Source of the DNA: Ignavibacteriales bacterium | Lineage (GTDB): Bacteria; Bacteroidota; Ignavibacteria; Tepidaquicellales; Tepidaquicellaceae | Assembly: GCA_020635255.1 (NCBI GenBank) | Contig: JACKAC010000002.1 | Location: 1 to 64,000 of the forward strand | Direction of reading: 5' to 3' | DNA length: 64,000 nucleotides | Shown: positions 32,134 to 43,100 of the stretch, piece after piece | Layout of the letters: every line of letters starts with the position of its first letter | Numbering within the stretch: the first letter of the stretch is position 1 | The notes under the pieces: generated by a model | Told to the model about the DNA's origin: nothing | Database searches by the model: none | What the model saw: the letters and a program-made list of their open reading frames with translations, nothing else | Program-made: the position numbers and the translations under genes

Positions 32134-34941
32134 TTATTTGATTAGCATCATTTTCTGAATTTTCACGAAATCACCGGCATTGATCCTTAAGAAGTACACT
32201 CCGCTGGCGAACTGTGAGCCGTTCCATTCTACTTCGTATCTCGATGCTTCAAGGTCCCTGTTTACCAATGTCGCTACCTCTCTGCCCGTAATGTCATATA
32301 CCTTTAGCGAAACAAAACCTGCCTTTGGTATGTCGAACTTTATTTTTGTCGCCGGATTGAACGGGTTCGGATAGTTCTGGTATAGCTCGTACGTCATAGG
32401 TAATGAAGATGGCTCTATGCTGGTTATGATGTCGAATTCATCCGCTCCCACGTCCGGCATCGAAGGATTTCTCGTAGTGCCGTGAATATCCGTCGTAATG
32501 CCGGGTATCGGCATTGCTCCGCCGTCGCAAAGTGTCGGAACGTTTGTCTTCATGTCGAGATTATACGGATGTGTGGATACGTTCATAAAGGGACTATCCT
32601 CGGCGAAGGAGTTAGTCTCGGCAGGAGACACAGCCGTCTGGAATGTCGCAAATGTCGAATATGTATTAGAACCGTTAGAGTAGAAATAGTTCGATGCGCC
32701 CGTCGGCACATATACGTTATTATTATTAGAAACCGAACTATATACAGTCGCGGAATCTTTATAGATCCCAACAATCGACCCTGACCCTGAAGGAGTGAAT
32801 TTGTTTATTATGATATTATTCTTTAAAATTGCATTTATTCCCGATAAGTACACAGCATAGCAGCCGGTATTTAAACCCAGTGAACTGCTATCCAAATATA
32901 TGGTATTATATGATATGTTACTTGTGTCACCGACAACTAATAACCCTATTACTCCAAGTCCCGAATTATTCACCGGAGCATATACCTCACTTATCATATT
33001 GTTATAGACGTTGGCTGTAGAACCGGATGCTCCTGTTACCAGCATTCCGAAAGCTGTGCCCATATCATCTAAATTCTCTGCACTGGAAATCCCATATACC
33101 CGGTTGCTATGTACATTCCCGGTAGTAAAACCACTGGCAACGATACCGCCTGCATCACCAATACTGTCGTTTACAATATTATATACATTGTTACCGAACA
33201 CGTTTTTTATCGACGCAGAACTGCCGGAGATAACAGATATTCCCGTGCAAAACCCCCTGCTGTTTGGATGCAGGTCATGGATCGTGTTATTATAAACATT
33301 CTCATACCCGTCGGTGGGTGAGCCGGAATTATAGTAGCCGTACGTTGCCCCGGTTGTCGCGTTATTGTAGAGGTTAAAGACAGTGTTATTATATGTTGAT
33401 GTTGTATCGGTATTATTACCATTGTATATCCCGAAAAGACTACCGGTTGTACCCGACACTTTCATGAGATTGCTAACCGTATTATCATGTATGCTGTTCA
33501 TTCCCGGCGCGGAATATGAGCAGTATATTCCTGCCATATTGGTTGTTGAAGTTGTAGAATAAATACTATCGATAGTATTATTGCTTACCTCGTAATTATA
33601 AGCTCCTCCGGGTGAATAAATACAGATGCTGTTACCTGAGCCGGGAGTGGATTGAGTCCTTCTTATATTTTTTATGACATTATTGGAGATCGTACATGAC
33701 GCGTCAAAGTTTGAGTTTGTAGATGAGCGGAATATACTATACTGGTTCCCGGTAGCAGTTGAACTCCCGTCTCCATGATAGTTGTCCCGGATAGTATTTC
33801 CGGTTATATTTACCGTGTATGGGCTGAAAGAAACATAAATATAATAGCTTCCACCGTTGGAGGCGCCATCAAACCTGCAGTCATGGATCGTATTATTAGT
33901 TATATTTATAGTATTATCGACACCGTCGGCTCCAAACGCGCAGTACAATGCGTACAGGGAGCCTGTCAATGTAGTGCCGCATGTATCCGAAATATCATTA
34001 TTATCTACAGTTGCCGATGAGTTCATACCGTTTGACAGATAAAGAGCGATTATACTGCCATTATTTGATCCGTTATTAATTCTAATAGTATTATTGCTGA
34101 TTATAATACTATCCAGGAATAGACAATAAATTCCCCATCTCGCATCGTTCGAAGTTCCCGCCAGGCCCGAGCCTATATTTGAGAGTATATTCCCGGTAGT
34201 TCCGCCTATATCAAAAAAGTGGTCATACAGATCATATGGCGATGAATCGGCAAAACCTGCAAAATACATTCCGTTGAAACTGTTATTTAAGGTACAGCCC
34301 TGTATGGAAATGCTCTCGTGTCTTCCGTCGATAGTGGTGGGATTTGTGCTTACTCCCGCCAGGTTTCTGTTTGTAGTTGAAATACAACTTGAGTAAATGT
34401 CCGACTGCTGCTGCTGGACTGTACAGCCGTTATAGGTAATATGTTTGCACCCGTCGGTACTGGACTTCCGAACCATTAATATGCCATACTCGGTCTTTAG
34501 AGTCTGCGAACTGCCTGTGTACTGCTCTACAAAATCAATGTTATTGAAAGTGATGTAATCCGCTCCTGCCAGCCAGAGGATCGCATCACCTACTCCACCC
34601 AGGGTTGTTCCGGTGATAGTACCTGACCCGCTTACATCTGTCTGGAGTACCGGATTTATTCCCGCGCCGCTCCTCTGGAAGACCACCGGGTTGCCCGGGG
34701 TCGGCTGGTTTGCCGTGATGTCAATTATAAGTCCGCCGGTTGGTACGATCTCTACGTGACCGGGCGTGATATTGAAGGTTACACCTCCCGCGCCGACCCC
34801 GTTGGCGTTGAGGTCGTCGACCGCCAGCTTTATGCTTGCGTATGATCCGGGAATGGTCTTTATTCCCGTAAGCTGGGCGATGGCGTTGCTTTGCAGTGTT
34901 ACAAGTAGTAATACAAGTACTAAAATTTTACCGTTTTTCAT
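32134..34941 (-). CDS. T9SS-sorted parallel beta-helix surface protein 1 (no FnIII)
   Basis: 935 residues from ATG 34941 (an upstream TTG is rejected). Signal peptide 1-22 (ending AIA before QLTG). N-terminal domain IKTIPGSYASIKLAVDDLNA. Then ~600 residues of right-handed beta-helix rungs with repeated xNNTIxxx / xxxxIxxNxI signatures (ISNNTIRINNGSN, ITNNTIHDCRFDG, ISYNTIYLDSSS). GITTDIHGTTRNPSMPDVGA, DEFD closes the domain. The sorting domain (QNYPNPFNPATKIKFDIPKA ... KIQKMMLIK) follows at once, without the FnIII module of some paralogs. It starts 2 bases after the small coiled-coil gene, so they are co-transcribed. Confidence 0.92.
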   Translation of the reverse strand: MKNGKILVLVLLLVTLQSNAIAQLTGIKTIPGSYASIKLAVDDLNANGVGAGGVTFNITPGHVEIVPTGGLIIDITANQPTPGNPVVFQRSGAGINPVLQTDVSGSGTITGTTLGGVGDAILWLAGADYITFNNIDFVEQYTGSSQTLKTEYGILMVRKSSTDGCKHITYNGCTVQQQQSDIYSSCISTTNRNLAGVSTNPTTIDGRHESISIQGCTLNNSFNGMYFAGFADSSPYDLYDHFFDIGGTTGNILSNIGSGLAGTSNDARWGIYCLFLDSIIISNNTIRINNGSNNGSIIALYLSNGMNSSATVDNNDISDTCGTTLTGSLYALYCAFGADGVDNTINITNNTIHDCRFDGASNGGSYYIYVSFSPYTVNITGNTIRDNYHGDGSSTATGNQYSIFRSSTNSNFDASCTISNNVIKNIRRTQSTPGSGNSICIYSPGGAYNYEVSNNTIDSIYSTTSTTNMAGIYCSYSAPGMNSIHDNTVSNLMKVSGTTGSLFGIYNGNNTDTTSTYNNTVFNLYNNATTGATYGYYNSGSPTDGYENVYNNTIHDLHPNSRGFCTGISVISGSSASIKNVFGNNVYNIVNDSIGDAGGIVASGFTTGNVHSNRVYGISSAENLDDMGTAFGMLVTGASGSTANVYNNMISEVYAPVNNSGLGVIGLLVVGDTSNISYNTIYLDSSSLGLNTGCYAVYLSGINAILKNNIIINKFTPSGSGSIVGIYKDSATVYSSVSNNNNVYVPTGASNYFYSNGSNTYSTFATFQTAVSPAETNSFAEDSPFMNVSTHPYNLDMKTNVPTLCDGGAMPIPGITTDIHGTTRNPSMPDVGADEFDIITSIEPSSLPMTYELYQNYPNPFNPATKIKFDIPKAGFVSLKVYDITGREVATLVNRDLEASRYEVEWNGSQFASGVYFLRINAGDFVKIQKMMLIK

Positions 34942-34943
34942 TT

Positions 34944-35147
34944 TCAATTCTCCCTACTATTATATTTTTTTAAGATTTCTTCTATTTTATTTTCGGCAAT
35001 GATGAGTTTTTCTTCTGGAACGTTCTTTCTTCGGGTTAATAGATCTGTCTCTGCCGAGACATTTATCAGTTTCACTACGTCTGAGTTGATCCCGTTTATT
35101 AACCTGTTCAGATCTTCCAGCTTTTTTGTTAATCTTTCCTTCGTCAT
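34944..35147 (-). CDS. Small coiled-coil-like protein of the surface cassette (copy A)
   Basis: 67 residues, two amphipathic helices: KKLEDLNRLINGINSDVVKL-INVSAETDLLTRRK and EEKLIIAENKIEEILKKYNS. It shares the core LN.LI...N.(D/E)VVK.IN(V/I/L)SAE(T/A)(D/E)...RK with the copies at 52249 and 61142. No signal peptide. It lies 2 bases before a T9SS beta-helix gene and is divergent from a ~490-residue helical protein gene. The family is not recognised. A regulator, chaperone or adaptor for the surface cassette is conceivable, but this is inference. Confidence 0.75.
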   Translation of the reverse strand: MTKERLTKKLEDLNRLINGINSDVVKLINVSAETDLLTRRKNVPEEKLIIAENKIEEILKKYNSREN

Positions 35148-35192
35148 TTGGCTTTGTTTAACTTTGGTTTCAAAATATTAATGACACCATAG

Positions 35193-35290
35193 CTCTTCAA
35201 TGAAAGTTTTTTAAAAAGTCTCGAACCGTTTTCTTACAATTTTAGCAAAAAACGGCGATTCCTTTAAAAAATTAAACCTTTTTCCTTTCT
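35193..35290. promoter_or_regulatory. Shared divergent control region (cassette A)
   Basis: CTCTTCAATGAAAGTTTTTT then AAAAAGTCTCGAA (35193-35225), then TAGCAAAAAACGGCGATT (35243-35260) and CCTTTTTCCTTT (35277-35288). Related blocks in the same order lie at 52487-52583 and 61388-61494, each between a helical gene and a small-protein gene. Confidence 0.6.
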
Positions 35291-35320
35291 AAAGTCTGAT
35301 TATAAAGCTATCTTTTTTGC

Positions 35321-35327
35321 TATATTG
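35321..35327 (+). promoter_or_regulatory. Possible -7 box of helical gene copy 4
   Basis: TATATTG ends 7 bases before ATG 35335. TATATT(T)A boxes occur upstream of the two sister genes at 52604-52610 and 61507-61515. Confidence 0.4.
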
Positions 35328-35334
35328 CAAAGGT

Positions 35335-36795
35335 ATGAGAGACAGTAAACTTGTGGAAATGCTTGGAATGTTTTCAAAAGGTGAGATGAAGTCTTTTGAA
35401 AAGTTTGTCATTTCACCTTACTTTACTGCGGGGCGCAGTGTGGAGGGGCTCTTTAATATCCTTAAAAAATACCATCCTGAATTCGACTCCGCTAATATCG
35501 AGAGAGAAAAGATCTTCAAGAAACTCTTTCCCAGGGAAAAATACAACGAGAAAAAACTTAAGAATATAACCTCCTCACTTATTAAGCTGGCTGAGCAGTT
35601 TATGGTGATCGACGATCTAAAGAAAAACCCATACGAATTTGAGCTTAAACTCTTTGATCACTACTGGAAAAATGAAAATCTTAAGCTGTTTTACAGTACA
35701 TTAAAATCCCTTGAAAAAAAGGTCGATGACCTTCCTTTCGATCATATCAATGCTTACTACTATAAGGAAAAGATCCTGGGTAATAAAACCGGCTATTTTT
35801 TGAAGATCAATCGGCCGGATAAAGGAATACCGCTGATCGCAGAAACAGCAGAATACAACACGCTGACATTCCTTGTGAAATTTATAAAGGCGAATAACTA
35901 TAAAAGCAGAATACCCGGAACATTCAAAGCAGGAATGAATGATGTACTTATAGATACTGTATGGAAAAATATGGACCTCGATACAATTATGGAGGACCTC
36001 AGGGAAAAAAAGTATTCCCACCTCTGGCTCCTTGAGTTATACTATAATGTTTCAAGGTTCTCACATGACATCGATGATGTAGATTCGTTTCATAAAGCGC
36101 GAGAGATATACGGTAAAAATAAAGAAAAATTTTCACGGAGTGAAAAACATTTTATCCTGGGAGACTTTACTGCCTTTTGCATCAGGAAGTTTGTGAGCGG
36201 CTCGACCGATTTTTTCCGGATCGAGTTTGATATTGCTAAAGAGTTTAAAGATGAGAATGTTTTGACCCCTGATGACTCGACGGCGCTTCAATTGCTGCAA
36301 TACAGGAATATTGTTTTATGCGCTATTAAAGTGAAAGAGTATAAATGGCTCGAAGAGTTTATTCGTGATTGTACACCTCTTCTGCGCCCGCCCTACAGGG
36401 AAAGCATGAAATATTTTGCCACAGCCAAGCTGGAATTTGAAAGGGGCAACTTCGAAAAGTGTCTCGAAAATGCATCGAGGGTGCAATATGATATGTTCAC
36501 CTATAAACTCGACATTAAGATACTGCTCCTTATGACATATTTTGAGCTGGCGCTATATGATCAGGCGGAGTCCATGATGGACACTTACAGGCATTATCTT
36601 AAAAACAACAAGGAATTCTCCACAAAATATCTGCGCAAGTTTAATGACTTCATTAATATCTACTCGGCTCTCTTCAAAGCCGGATCTACAGGTAATCCGG
36701 AGGATCACGGCTACCTGCTCAAAAAAGTAGAAGACATCAAAGACCTCCCCGCGCGCCGATGGCTCATCGAGAAGATAAAAGGGCTACAAAAATAA
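35335..36795 (+). CDS. ~490-residue helical-repeat protein, lineage family (copy 4, cassette A)
   Basis: 486 residues from ATG 35335. No signal peptide. Family domain: LGMFSKGEMKSFEKFVISPY, KKYHPEFDSANIEREKIFKK, LFPREKYNEKKLKNITSSLI, KLAEQFMV. Then a subfamily stretch LKLFYSTLKSLEKKVDDLPF and PDKGIPLIAETAEYNTLTF, shared with copies 5 and 6. Helical body with KEYKWLEEFIRDCTPLL, GNFEKCLENASRVQYDMFTY, YDQAESMMDTYRHYLKN. C-terminus RRWLIEKIKGLQK. It is the most diverged member of the plus-strand trio. Divergent from small-protein copy A through a conserved control region, and convergent with the five-gene beta-helix array. Confidence 0.85.
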   Translation: MRDSKLVEMLGMFSKGEMKSFEKFVISPYFTAGRSVEGLFNILKKYHPEFDSANIEREKIFKKLFPREKYNEKKLKNITSSLIKLAEQFMVIDDLKKNPYEFELKLFDHYWKNENLKLFYSTLKSLEKKVDDLPFDHINAYYYKEKILGNKTGYFLKINRPDKGIPLIAETAEYNTLTFLVKFIKANNYKSRIPGTFKAGMNDVLIDTVWKNMDLDTIMEDLREKKYSHLWLLELYYNVSRFSHDIDDVDSFHKAREIYGKNKEKFSRSEKHFILGDFTAFCIRKFVSGSTDFFRIEFDIAKEFKDENVLTPDDSTALQLLQYRNIVLCAIKVKEYKWLEEFIRDCTPLLRPPYRESMKYFATAKLEFERGNFEKCLENASRVQYDMFTYKLDIKILLLMTYFELALYDQAESMMDTYRHYLKNNKEFSTKYLRKFNDFINIYSALFKAGSTGNPEDHGYLLKKVEDIKDLPARRWLIEKIKGLQK

Positions 36796-36831
36796 ATGCT
36801 GTGTTAACTTTATTAGTCACTTGTTCGGAGA

Positions 36832-36869
36832 GGAAAAAAAAGAATGTCCCGGATAAGCAACATCCTTTT
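36832..36869 (-). terminator. Terminator at the end of the five-gene beta-helix array
   Basis: Minus strand AAAAGGATGT pairs with ACATTCTTTT (10 pairs, one G-U), followed by T-run. It can also end the plus-strand helical gene. Homologous to 32026-32058. Confidence 0.75.
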
Positions 36870-36901
36870 GTAGTGTACCAACAACTAAATCAAATTTATT
36901 T

Positions 36902-36944
36902 TACCAGTCACCGCTAAAGCGGGACTACTCAAACAGTCTTCGAC
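36902..36944 (-). repeat. Conserved 3' linker element, copy 2
   Basis: 43 bases directly after the stop at 36945, with palindrome CCGCTTTAGCGG and GTCGAAGACTGTTTGAGTAG, near identical to copies 3-6. Confidence 0.85.
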
Positions 36945-39900
36945 TTATTTGATTAGCATCATTTTCTGAACCTTCACGAAGTCGCCGGCATTGATCCTGA
37001 AGAAATACACCCCGCTGGCAAACTGTCCTCCGTTCCACTCGAACTCATACCTTCCTGTTGCAAGGTCGCTGTTTACCAGGGTACTCACTTCCCTGCCGGT
37101 AATATCATATACCTTGAGTGAAACAAAGCCCGCTTTAGGTATGTCGAACTTTATTTTTGTTGTTGGGTTGAACGGGTTAGGATAGTTCTGGTAAAGCTCA
37201 TATACAGTAGGCACGGAGGCTGGTTCGATGTTTGTTACGCCTGTTGTGAAATTCCATATGGATGAGAAAGGACCCTCTCCGAGGGAATTCTTTCCGCTCA
37301 CTCTCCAGTAATATTTTGTGTTAATGGCGAGGAAGTTATTGCCCAGCTGCAACTGTGATGATGTAAGAGTATCAGTATCTACAAGTGTACTTCCAAATGT
37401 AGAATCGGTCGAGAGCTGTATGTGATAATTTTCAGCATTTGCCGCGTCATCCCAGTTCATCAGCGGGTTTACCTCTACCAGTACGGCATTATTAGCGGGA
37501 TAGATGAGCGAAGGAGCTTGTGTGATAGGACCAATTCCATCGAACTCGTCCGCGCCAACATCCGGCATAGTACCATTCCTGGTTGTACCGTGAATATCTG
37601 TCGTAATTCCCGGAACCGGGATACCTCCGCTCTCACACAGTGTAGCTACGGTAGTTTTCATGTCCAGGTCATACGGATGTGTCGACACGTTCATGAACGG
37701 ACTATCCTCGGTAAAAGAGTTAGTCTCTGCAGGAGCTACTGCAGTCTGGAAACCGCTGAAAGTTGTATAGCCTGTTGTACCGTCATGATAAAAATAGTTC
37801 GTCGCGCCTGCGGGTACATAAACGTTATTATTATTAGATGCAGTATCATATTCCAATATGAAAAACTTATTGATGCCGATAGTTTGCCCTGTACTTGAGG
37901 AAGTGAATTTATTAATAATGATATTATTCTTTAGGGTTGCTTTTGGTCCGTTTATAAACATGGCATTACAGCCTGCATTTGGTCCTGTAGAACTGCCATC
38001 CAGGTATATTGTGTTGTATGAAATATCGGTTGTATCTCCGCCATTTATGAATAACCCCAGTATTCCTAAATTCGAGTTGCACACCGGCGCATAAATCTCG
38101 CTTATCATATTATTATATATATTAAATTTTGAATCGGATGATATTCCGTAAATTTGTATTCCGGTTACCGCTGCTCCCGTCGAGTTGTTGTTCTTGCTGA
38201 AAATATCATAAACCCGGTTGCTGTGTATTATACCTATGTCAACAGATTGAGCATTGATGCCTGTTGAAGCGCCGGTACTGTCATTTGTTATACTATAAGT
38301 AGTATTGCCGTAAATACTTCTTATTGAGCTACCCACATCGAAGACGGCGTTTATTCCCAGACATTTGGCAATGCTGATAGCATAGATATCATGAGCGATG
38401 TTGTCATAAATTTTTACGAAACCTTCGGAGGCAGAATTGTTTACGAAGTAACCTGCTGTTGTTCCGGAACTTGCACGGTGGTAAAGGTTAAAAACCGTAT
38501 TATTATACAATGATATGGTGTCGGTATTACTACTACTTAAGATTCCATACATATTACCTGTAGTACCGGATTCTTTTACTAAATTGCCTATCGTATTATC
38601 ATGTATGCTGATCATTCCCGGTGATGTGTATGCGCATACGACCCCCATCGTGCTGCCGCTGGACGAAGTAGAGAAAATGCTGTCCACGGTGTTATTGTTT
38701 ACTTCGTAATTATAGGCACCGCCTTGCACGTAGATACCATAATCTAATCCGGCTCCCGGTGTAGACTGATTTCTTCGCAGATTTTTGATGGTGTTGTTTG
38801 CGACTGTGAATAATGAGCCAAAGTTTGTGTTTGTCGATGACCTGTAAATACCATACATATTTCCTGTGGCTGACGAACTTCCGTTCCCGACAGAGTTATC
38901 CCGGATCGTATTCCCCGTTACATTTACAGTGTATGGATTGCTTCCAATATAGATATAATAGTTTAAACCTCCTGAAGCTCCGTCATACCTGCAGTCGTGA
39001 ATAGTATTGTTGGCTATGTTTACAGTATTATTGGTTCCGTTTCCACCAATTCCCGCATATATTGCATAATGGTTTGGTGCAATCATACCGACGGTATCGG
39101 AAATATCATTGTTATTAATAGTTGCCGAGGAATTTAGACTTACTGTCAAATATATTCCATAGACCGGAGAATTACTCGGTCCGGTACTTACTCTGACAAT
39201 ATTATTGCTGACAGTTACACTATCATGATATTGACAAAAGATCCCAAATTTTGAATCAATATTATTATTACCAATTAAACGTGAACCTATATTGATCAAA
39301 GTATTCCCTGTAATACCGCCTATATTATAAAAGTGGTCATAGAGGTCGTATGGGGCAGAATCATCATAACCTATAAAATACATTCCATTGAAACTATTAT
39401 TTAACGTACAGCCCTGCACGGAAATGCTTTCGTGTCTTCCCCCGATAGTTGTCGGGTTTGTGATACTTCCCGCCAGGTCTCTATTTATTGATGTGATACA
39501 GGTTGATTGGAAATCAGACTGCTGCATCCGGATCGTACAGCCGGTTACAGTAACATGCTTGCACCCGTCCGTACTGTTCTTACGCATTAAAACTATCCCA
39601 TACTCTGTTTTTAAAACCTGTGATCCCCCTGTGTACTGCTCCGCAAAATCGATATTATTGATAGTAATATAATCCGTTCCTACCAGCCAGAGCATAGCAT
39701 CTTTACGTACTCCAAAACCGGCATTTGATATTACGCCCGAACCGTTCGTATCTGTTTGTATCAGTGGATTTGTTCCGGCTCCGCTCCTCTGGAAGACCAC
39801 CGGGCTGCCTGATGTCGGCTGGTTTGTTGTGATGTCTATTATAAGTCCGCCCATTGGTATGGTCTCCGTGTAACCGGGCGCGATATCGAATGTCACTCCT

Positions 39901-40061
39901 CCAGTGCCAACCCCGTTAGCGTTAAGGTCGTCTATCGCCAGTTTTATGCTCGCGTACGTGCCGGGAATGGTCTTTGTACCCGTCAGCTGTGCGTTTGCTT
40001 TGCTCTGTGTCATCGTCAGAAGCAGGGCAAGCGCTAATATTGTCATGATGATCGTTTTCAT
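36945..40061 (-). CDS. T9SS-sorted parallel beta-helix surface protein 2 (with FnIII)
   Basis: 1038 residues. Signal peptide 1-24 (ending NA before QLTGTKTIPG). Beta-helix to about residue 830, then an FnIII-like module (PSLIYPANNAVLVEVNPLMN, WDDAANAENYHIQLSTDSTF, LAINTKYYWRVSGKN, FSSIWNFTTG), then the sorting domain (NYPNPFNPTTKIKFDIPKAG ... VQKMMLIK) of the ATGRYEFEWNGG subtype. The middle belongs to the subtype with YNNTVFNLYHRASSG and TGINAQSVDIGIIHSNRVY, shared with the proteins at 43326 and 46224. Last gene of the five-gene array, with the only array terminator downstream. Confidence 0.92.
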   Translation of the reverse strand: MKTIIMTILALALLLTMTQSKANAQLTGTKTIPGTYASIKLAIDDLNANGVGTGGVTFDIAPGYTETIPMGGLIIDITTNQPTSGSPVVFQRSGAGTNPLIQTDTNGSGVISNAGFGVRKDAMLWLVGTDYITINNIDFAEQYTGGSQVLKTEYGIVLMRKNSTDGCKHVTVTGCTIRMQQSDFQSTCITSINRDLAGSITNPTTIGGRHESISVQGCTLNNSFNGMYFIGYDDSAPYDLYDHFYNIGGITGNTLINIGSRLIGNNNIDSKFGIFCQYHDSVTVSNNIVRVSTGPSNSPVYGIYLTVSLNSSATINNNDISDTVGMIAPNHYAIYAGIGGNGTNNTVNIANNTIHDCRYDGASGGLNYYIYIGSNPYTVNVTGNTIRDNSVGNGSSSATGNMYGIYRSSTNTNFGSLFTVANNTIKNLRRNQSTPGAGLDYGIYVQGGAYNYEVNNNTVDSIFSTSSSGSTMGVVCAYTSPGMISIHDNTIGNLVKESGTTGNMYGILSSSNTDTISLYNNTVFNLYHRASSGTTAGYFVNNSASEGFVKIYDNIAHDIYAISIAKCLGINAVFDVGSSIRSIYGNTTYSITNDSTGASTGINAQSVDIGIIHSNRVYDIFSKNNNSTGAAVTGIQIYGISSDSKFNIYNNMISEIYAPVCNSNLGILGLFINGGDTTDISYNTIYLDGSSTGPNAGCNAMFINGPKATLKNNIIINKFTSSSTGQTIGINKFFILEYDTASNNNNVYVPAGATNYFYHDGTTGYTTFSGFQTAVAPAETNSFTEDSPFMNVSTHPYDLDMKTTVATLCESGGIPVPGITTDIHGTTRNGTMPDVGADEFDGIGPITQAPSLIYPANNAVLVEVNPLMNWDDAANAENYHIQLSTDSTFGSTLVDTDTLTSSQLQLGNNFLAINTKYYWRVSGKNSLGEGPFSSIWNFTTGVTNIEPASVPTVYELYQNYPNPFNPTTKIKFDIPKAGFVSLKVYDITGREVSTLVNSDLATGRYEFEWNGGQFASGVYFFRINAGDFVKVQKMMLIK

Positions 40062-40096
40062 TTTATTAAATTTATAGGTTTAGATTTTTTTTATTT

Positions 40097-40139
40097 TACC
40101 AGTCACCGCTAAAGCGGGACTACTCAAACAGTCTTCGAC
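40097..40139 (-). repeat. Conserved 3' linker element, copy 3
   Basis: Same 43-base block between the stop at 40140 and the next gene in the array; palindrome CCGCTTTAGCGG, no T-run. Confidence 0.85.
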
Positions 40140-43100
40140 TTATTTGATTAGCATCATTTTCTGAACCTTCACGAAGTCACCCGCATTGATTCGGATGAAA
40201 TATACTCCGCTTGCGAACCGTGAGCCGTTCCATTCCACCTCATATCGGGATGCCACGAGATCTTTATTCACGAGAGAAGCTACTTCTCTGCCCGTTATGT
40301 CATACACCTTCAGCGAAACAAAGCCCGCTTTCGGTATGTCGAACTTTATTTTTGTTGATGGGTTGAACGGGTTAGGGTAGTTCTGGTAAAGCTCATACAC
40401 AATAGGCACCGAGGACGGCTCGATGTTTGTTACTCCTGTTGTAAAATTCCACACAGATGAAAAAGGACCTTCGCCTATCCCGTTCTTTCCGCTCACTCTC
40501 CAGTAATATTTTGTGTTGATAGCGAGGAAGTTATTCGGCAGCTGCAACTCCGATGATGTAAGAGTATCCACATCCACCAGCGTACTCCCAAATGTGGAAT
40601 CGGTCGAGAGCTGTATATGGTACATTGTTGCATTTGTCACTTCATCCCAGTTCATGAGCGGGTTCACCTCCACAAGTACAGCATTGTTTGCAGGATATAC
40701 GAGCGTCGGAGCTGCCGTTACGGGATTTTTTAGCTCAAATTCATCCGCGCCAACGTCAGGTGTCGATACATTCCGCGTTGTGCCGTGTATGTCCGTAGTT
40801 ATGCCTGCTATAGGCATTGCCCCGCCGTCACATAGTGTAGGAATGGTGGTCTTCATGTCCAGGTCATACGGATTTGTGGATACATTTTTAAAAGGACTGT
40901 TCTCCGAAAACGAATTCGTATCCGCAGGAGATACAGCAGTCTGGAATCCGGCAAATGTAGAGTGAAAACTATTACCGTCAAAGTAATAGAAATTGGATGC
41001 CCCAGCCGGGACAAATATATTATTATTGTTTGAAGCTGAATTATATGTTACACCTGCTTCCTTATAAATGGCAATCGTTTGTCCGCTACCTGTGGGTGTG
41101 AACTTATTGACCACAATATTATTCTTTAATGTCGTATTACTAAAACCGGCAATATACATAGCAAAGTTACCCGAGTTCACACCTGTAGAGCTGCTGTCCA
41201 TGTAAATGGTATTATACGACAGGTTTACTGTATCGCTGCTTTCTATTACCAGTCCTATTACACCCAAAGAGGTGTTCTGAAATGGAGCATATATCTCGCT
41301 TATCATATTGTTATATATATTACAGTTCGAATTATTTGCACCATTAAAATATACACCGAATGCAGTATACGAACCTTTTGTAATAATATTATATATACGA
41401 TTGGCAAAAATATTAGCCACGCCCGGTTTAGAGACTTGTATTCCACCGGTCTGCGCTATACTGTCACTTATGATATTGTAAATCAAGTTTCCATAAACAT
41501 TTTTTTCATGAGTATTGGAGGTATTACTGTTTGACATATTCATACCTACACAAACACTATTGCTGTTATTAGTCAGATCATGGATCGTGTTATTATATAC
41601 ATTCTCGAGACCTACGGCAAGAACTCCGGAGTTATAATATCCATATAATAATCCCGTTGTTGCCTTATTGTAAAGGTTAAACACTTCATTATTATACACT
41701 TCTAAAGTGTCCGTATTATTGCTATTGTAGATCCCATAGATATTACCTGAAGTACCCGATACTTTTATTAAATTTCCTATCTTATTATCATGTATGCTGA
41801 TCATTCCCGGTGCGGTTTCCTGGCAGAATATTCCCGCTATATCGTTTGTCGAGGAAGTAGAATAGATACTGTCTATGGTATTATGACTTATTTCGTTATT
41901 ATACGCCCCGCCCGCTGTATAAACACCAAAGATCCTCCCTGCGCCGGGTGTCGATTGGATCCTCCTTAGATTTTTGATGGTGTTATTGGAGATAGTGTAC
42001 GATGCACCAAAGGCAGAACTACCCGCTGAGCGGTAGATGCCGTACATGTGTCCCGTAGCTGTCGAACTGCCATTACCGACATAGTTATCCCTGATCGTAT
42101 TGCCTGTTATATTTACAGTGTATGGATTTGTTGCAACTTGTATGTAAGCATTGGTAGCGGATGTCATGGCGTCATACCGGCAGTCATGAATCGTATTGTT
42201 GGTTATATTAACTATATTATCGACTCCATTTCCTCCAAGTCCGCAATAAATTGCACTATGAGGTTGTAATGTCCCACCGCAGGTATCGGAAATATCATTA
42301 TTATTAATTATTGCCGAGGAGTTTCTGCCAGTTGACAAATGTATTCCATAGGTCACGGTATTATTCGATCCGCTATTTACTCTGATTGTATTATTGCTGA
42401 CAATAACGCTATCCATGTTTAGACAATAGATCCCGTGTTTTGCATTAGGGCTGTTAGTTCCGGTCAAACCTGCGCCGATATTTATCAAAGTATTCCCCGT
42501 AATACCTCCTATATTGTAAAAATGATCATAGAGATCATATGGGGCAAAAGCACCATAACCTTCAAAATACATTCCATTGAAACTGTTATTTAACGTACAG
42601 CCCTGCACTGAAATGCTTTCATGTATTCCCCCGGTAGTTACAGGGTTTGTAATAACTCCCGCCAGGTTTACATTTATCGATGTGATACAGGTTGATTGTA
42701 TATCGGACTGCTGCATCTGAATCGTACAGCCGTTTATAGTTACATGCTTGCATCCGTCCGTACTGTCTTTGCGCACCATTTCTATCCCATACTCGGTTTG
42801 CAGCGACTGTGAATTTCCCGTGTACCGCTCAGTAAAATCAATGTTATTTATAGTAATATAATCCGTTCCTACCAGCCAGAGCATAGCGTCTTTACGTACT
42901 CCAAAACCGGCATTGGATATTATCCCCGAACCGTTAGTATCTGTCTGTATCAAGGGATTGGCTCCTGCTCCGCTTCTCTGGAAGACCACGGGGTTTCCTG
43001 ACGTCGGCTGGTTCGCTGTGATGTCTATTATAAGTCCGCCAAATGGTATTGTCTCGGTGTAACCGGGAGCGATATTGAATGTCACTCCTCCCGTGCCAAC

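Noticed and set aside
37422..37898. Long open frames opposite the beta-helix genes (also 40513-40965, 48792-49322)
   Set aside because: They run antisense through repetitive coding sequence, recur at the same place in each paralog, lack family features or start signals, and the minus strand has clear signal peptides and sorting domains.
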